Below, in pieces: positions 5,411 through 6,308 of a stretch of DNA of 6,308 nucleotides. Below the pieces are notes generated by a model. The model was not told the origin of the DNA and made no database searches. It saw nothing but the letters and a program-made list of their open reading frames with translations. Both the position numbers and the translations under genes were made by a program. Source of the stretch: Lachnospiraceae bacterium UBA3645 (lineage in GTDB: Bacteria > Bacillota > Clostridia > Lachnospirales > Lachnospiraceae); contig DFKM01000120.1 in NCBI GenBank assembly GCA_002373555.1, positions 1-6,308 on the forward strand, written 5' to 3'. Position 1 is the first letter of the stretch; the number at the start of each line of letters is the position of its first letter.

Positions 5411-6308
5411 TCTTCCACCTCCGTCCCGGATACTTCCGGACGCGCTTCCGGTCCGTCATACAGCCAGCACCGGACTCTTCGGCCCTCTTCGATCACCTTC
5501 ACGGCGGGATCTTCCTTCTTACAGATCTCCATCGCCCTCCTGCATCTCGGCCAGAAGCTGCAGCCCTCCAGTTTTTCCGTGGGATTCGGCACGGTTCCCT
5601 CAATGGTGGAAAGCGCTTCCCGCACATCCGAGATCTGCGGGATCGAATCGATCAGGCCTTCGGTATAAGGGTGCTTCGGCATCTTGAAGATCTTCTGGGA
5701 AGGAGCTTCCTCGAAAATGCGTCCGGTATACATGACCAGCACTCTTTCGCAGATCTCGCTGACCACGCCGAAATCATGGGTGATCATAATGATTGCGGTG
5801 TTGCGCTCTTTGTTGAGCTTCTTGATCAGATCCAGGATCTGGGCCTGGATCGTCACATCGAGCGCGGTCGTCGGCTCATCGCAGAAAAGGATCTCCGGCT
5901 CGCAGGCAAGCGCCATGGCGATCATGACACGCTGCTTCATGCCGCCGGACATCTGATGCGGATACTCATTCACGCGTTTTTCGGCATTGGCAATACCGAC
6001 ATCGCGCATCAGCTGCTCTGCCGCTTTCATGGCTTCCTTCTTTTTCATTCCTTTATGGAGCATCAGGGACTCGGCGATCTGGCTGCCGCATGTAAGGATG
6101 GGATTGAGAGAAGTCATCGGTTCCTGGAAGATCATGGAGATCAGGTTTCCGCGGATCTTCAGCATTTCCTTCTCACTGCATTTGAGGAGGTCTTTTCCGT
6201 GGAACAGGATCTCGCCGCTTACGATCTTCCCGGGCGGATCCGGGATCAGGCGCATGACAGCCAGGGAGGAAACGCTCTTTCCGCTGCCGCTCTCGCCGAC
6301 GATGCCGA
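5407..6308 (-). CDS. dppD: Dipeptide/oligopeptide ABC transporter ATP-binding protein, DppD/OppD/AppD type, N-terminus cut by the window edge
   Basis: The frame stays open to the right edge, giving 299 visible residues; roughly 30-50 N-terminal residues are missing by family length. The ATG at 6253-6255 is internal: the 17 codons before it encode the Walker A region GESGSGKS, so starting there would delete the ATP site. Numbered from the edge: Walker A 4-11, Q-loop MIFQEPMTSLNP with Gln61, signature MSGGMKQR (119-126), Walker B EILFCDEPTTALD (catalytic Glu144) and switch His177 in ITHDFGVV. The C-terminal extension has HPYTEGLIDSIPQ, then C249, C255, C262 and C280 (C-x5-C-x6-C plus distal Cys), matching the [4Fe-4S]-binding pattern reported for this family. 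The MSGGM signature and PTTALDVTIQAQ place it in the D group. It pairs with the F ATPase beneath the B/C permeases. Its stop TGA overlaps the F start. The operon promoter should lie upstream, outside the window. Confidence 0.95.
   Translation of the reverse strand, partial: GIVGESGSGKSVSSLAVMRLIPDPPGKIVSGEILFHGKDLLKCSEKEMLKIRGNLISMIFQEPMTSLNPILTCGSQIAESLMLHKGMKKKEAMKAAEQLMRDVGIANAEKRVNEYPHQMSGGMKQRVMIAMALACEPEILFCDEPTTALDVTIQAQILDLIKKLNKERNTAIIMITHDFGVVSEICERVLVMYTGRIFEEAPSQKIFKMPKHPYTEGLIDSIPQISDVREALSTIEGTVPNPTEKLEGCSFWPRCRRAMEICKKEDPAVKVIEEGRRVRCWLYDGPEARPEVSGTEVEE
5417..5422 (-). promoter_or_regulatory. Ribosome binding site of ATPase F, inside the end of ATPase D
   Basis: GGAGGT on the minus strand lies six bases before ATG 5408-5410, within the last codons of the D gene. 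Together with the ATGA overlap it decides the F start and points to translational coupling, which would keep the two ATPases near 1:1. Confidence 0.75.

Overview
The window looks like part of a chromosome from an anaerobic, moderately GC-rich Firmicute, probably a Clostridia or Lachnospiraceae-like lineage. This is inferred from strong AGGAGG-type ribosome binding sites, a Gram-positive style lipoprotein leader followed by an acidic Ala/Glu/Gly tether, and a clostridial-looking phenylacetate-CoA ligase-type enzyme. The species cannot be fixed from the sequence.

Layout. Bases 3-542 (+ strand) hold the C-terminal part of a phenylacetate-CoA ligase-family enzyme; its 5' part lies off the left edge. 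A perfect 20-bp inverted repeat (585-627), with T-tracts usable in both directions, separates it from everything else. The rest of the window, 631-6308, is one minus-strand operon for a peptide-type (Dpp/Opp/App, 'PepT' family) ABC importer. It reads from right to left: ATPase D (5' end cut by the right window edge), ATPase F, substrate-binding lipoprotein A, permease B, permease C. The order D-F-A-B-C matches the Bacillus subtilis appDFABC oligopeptide operon rather than the Escherichia coli dppABCDF order.

How the genes work together. The lipoprotein, anchored on the outer face of the membrane, would capture peptides or a related small solute and deliver them to the B/C membrane channel. 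The D/F ATPase pair powers transport from the cytoplasm. D and F overlap by four bases (ATGA) and are probably translationally coupled. B and C are 12 bases apart. The binding-protein gene is set off on both sides: a 134-base leader with a GC-rich hairpin lies upstream, and a 10-bp GC hairpin without a T-tract lies just downstream. Both could help make the binding protein in excess over the membrane and ATPase subunits. The operon promoter is not visible and probably lies off the right edge.

No stretch over 300 bases lacks a gene. I see no mobile element, CRISPR array, tRNA or rRNA. This is largely an ordinary transporter operon. The points worth a second look are the RNA structures around the binding-protein gene, the bidirectional terminator, the paired cysteine motifs in both ATPases, and a tandem repeat in the lipoprotein tether. 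I did not find a credible new biological system.
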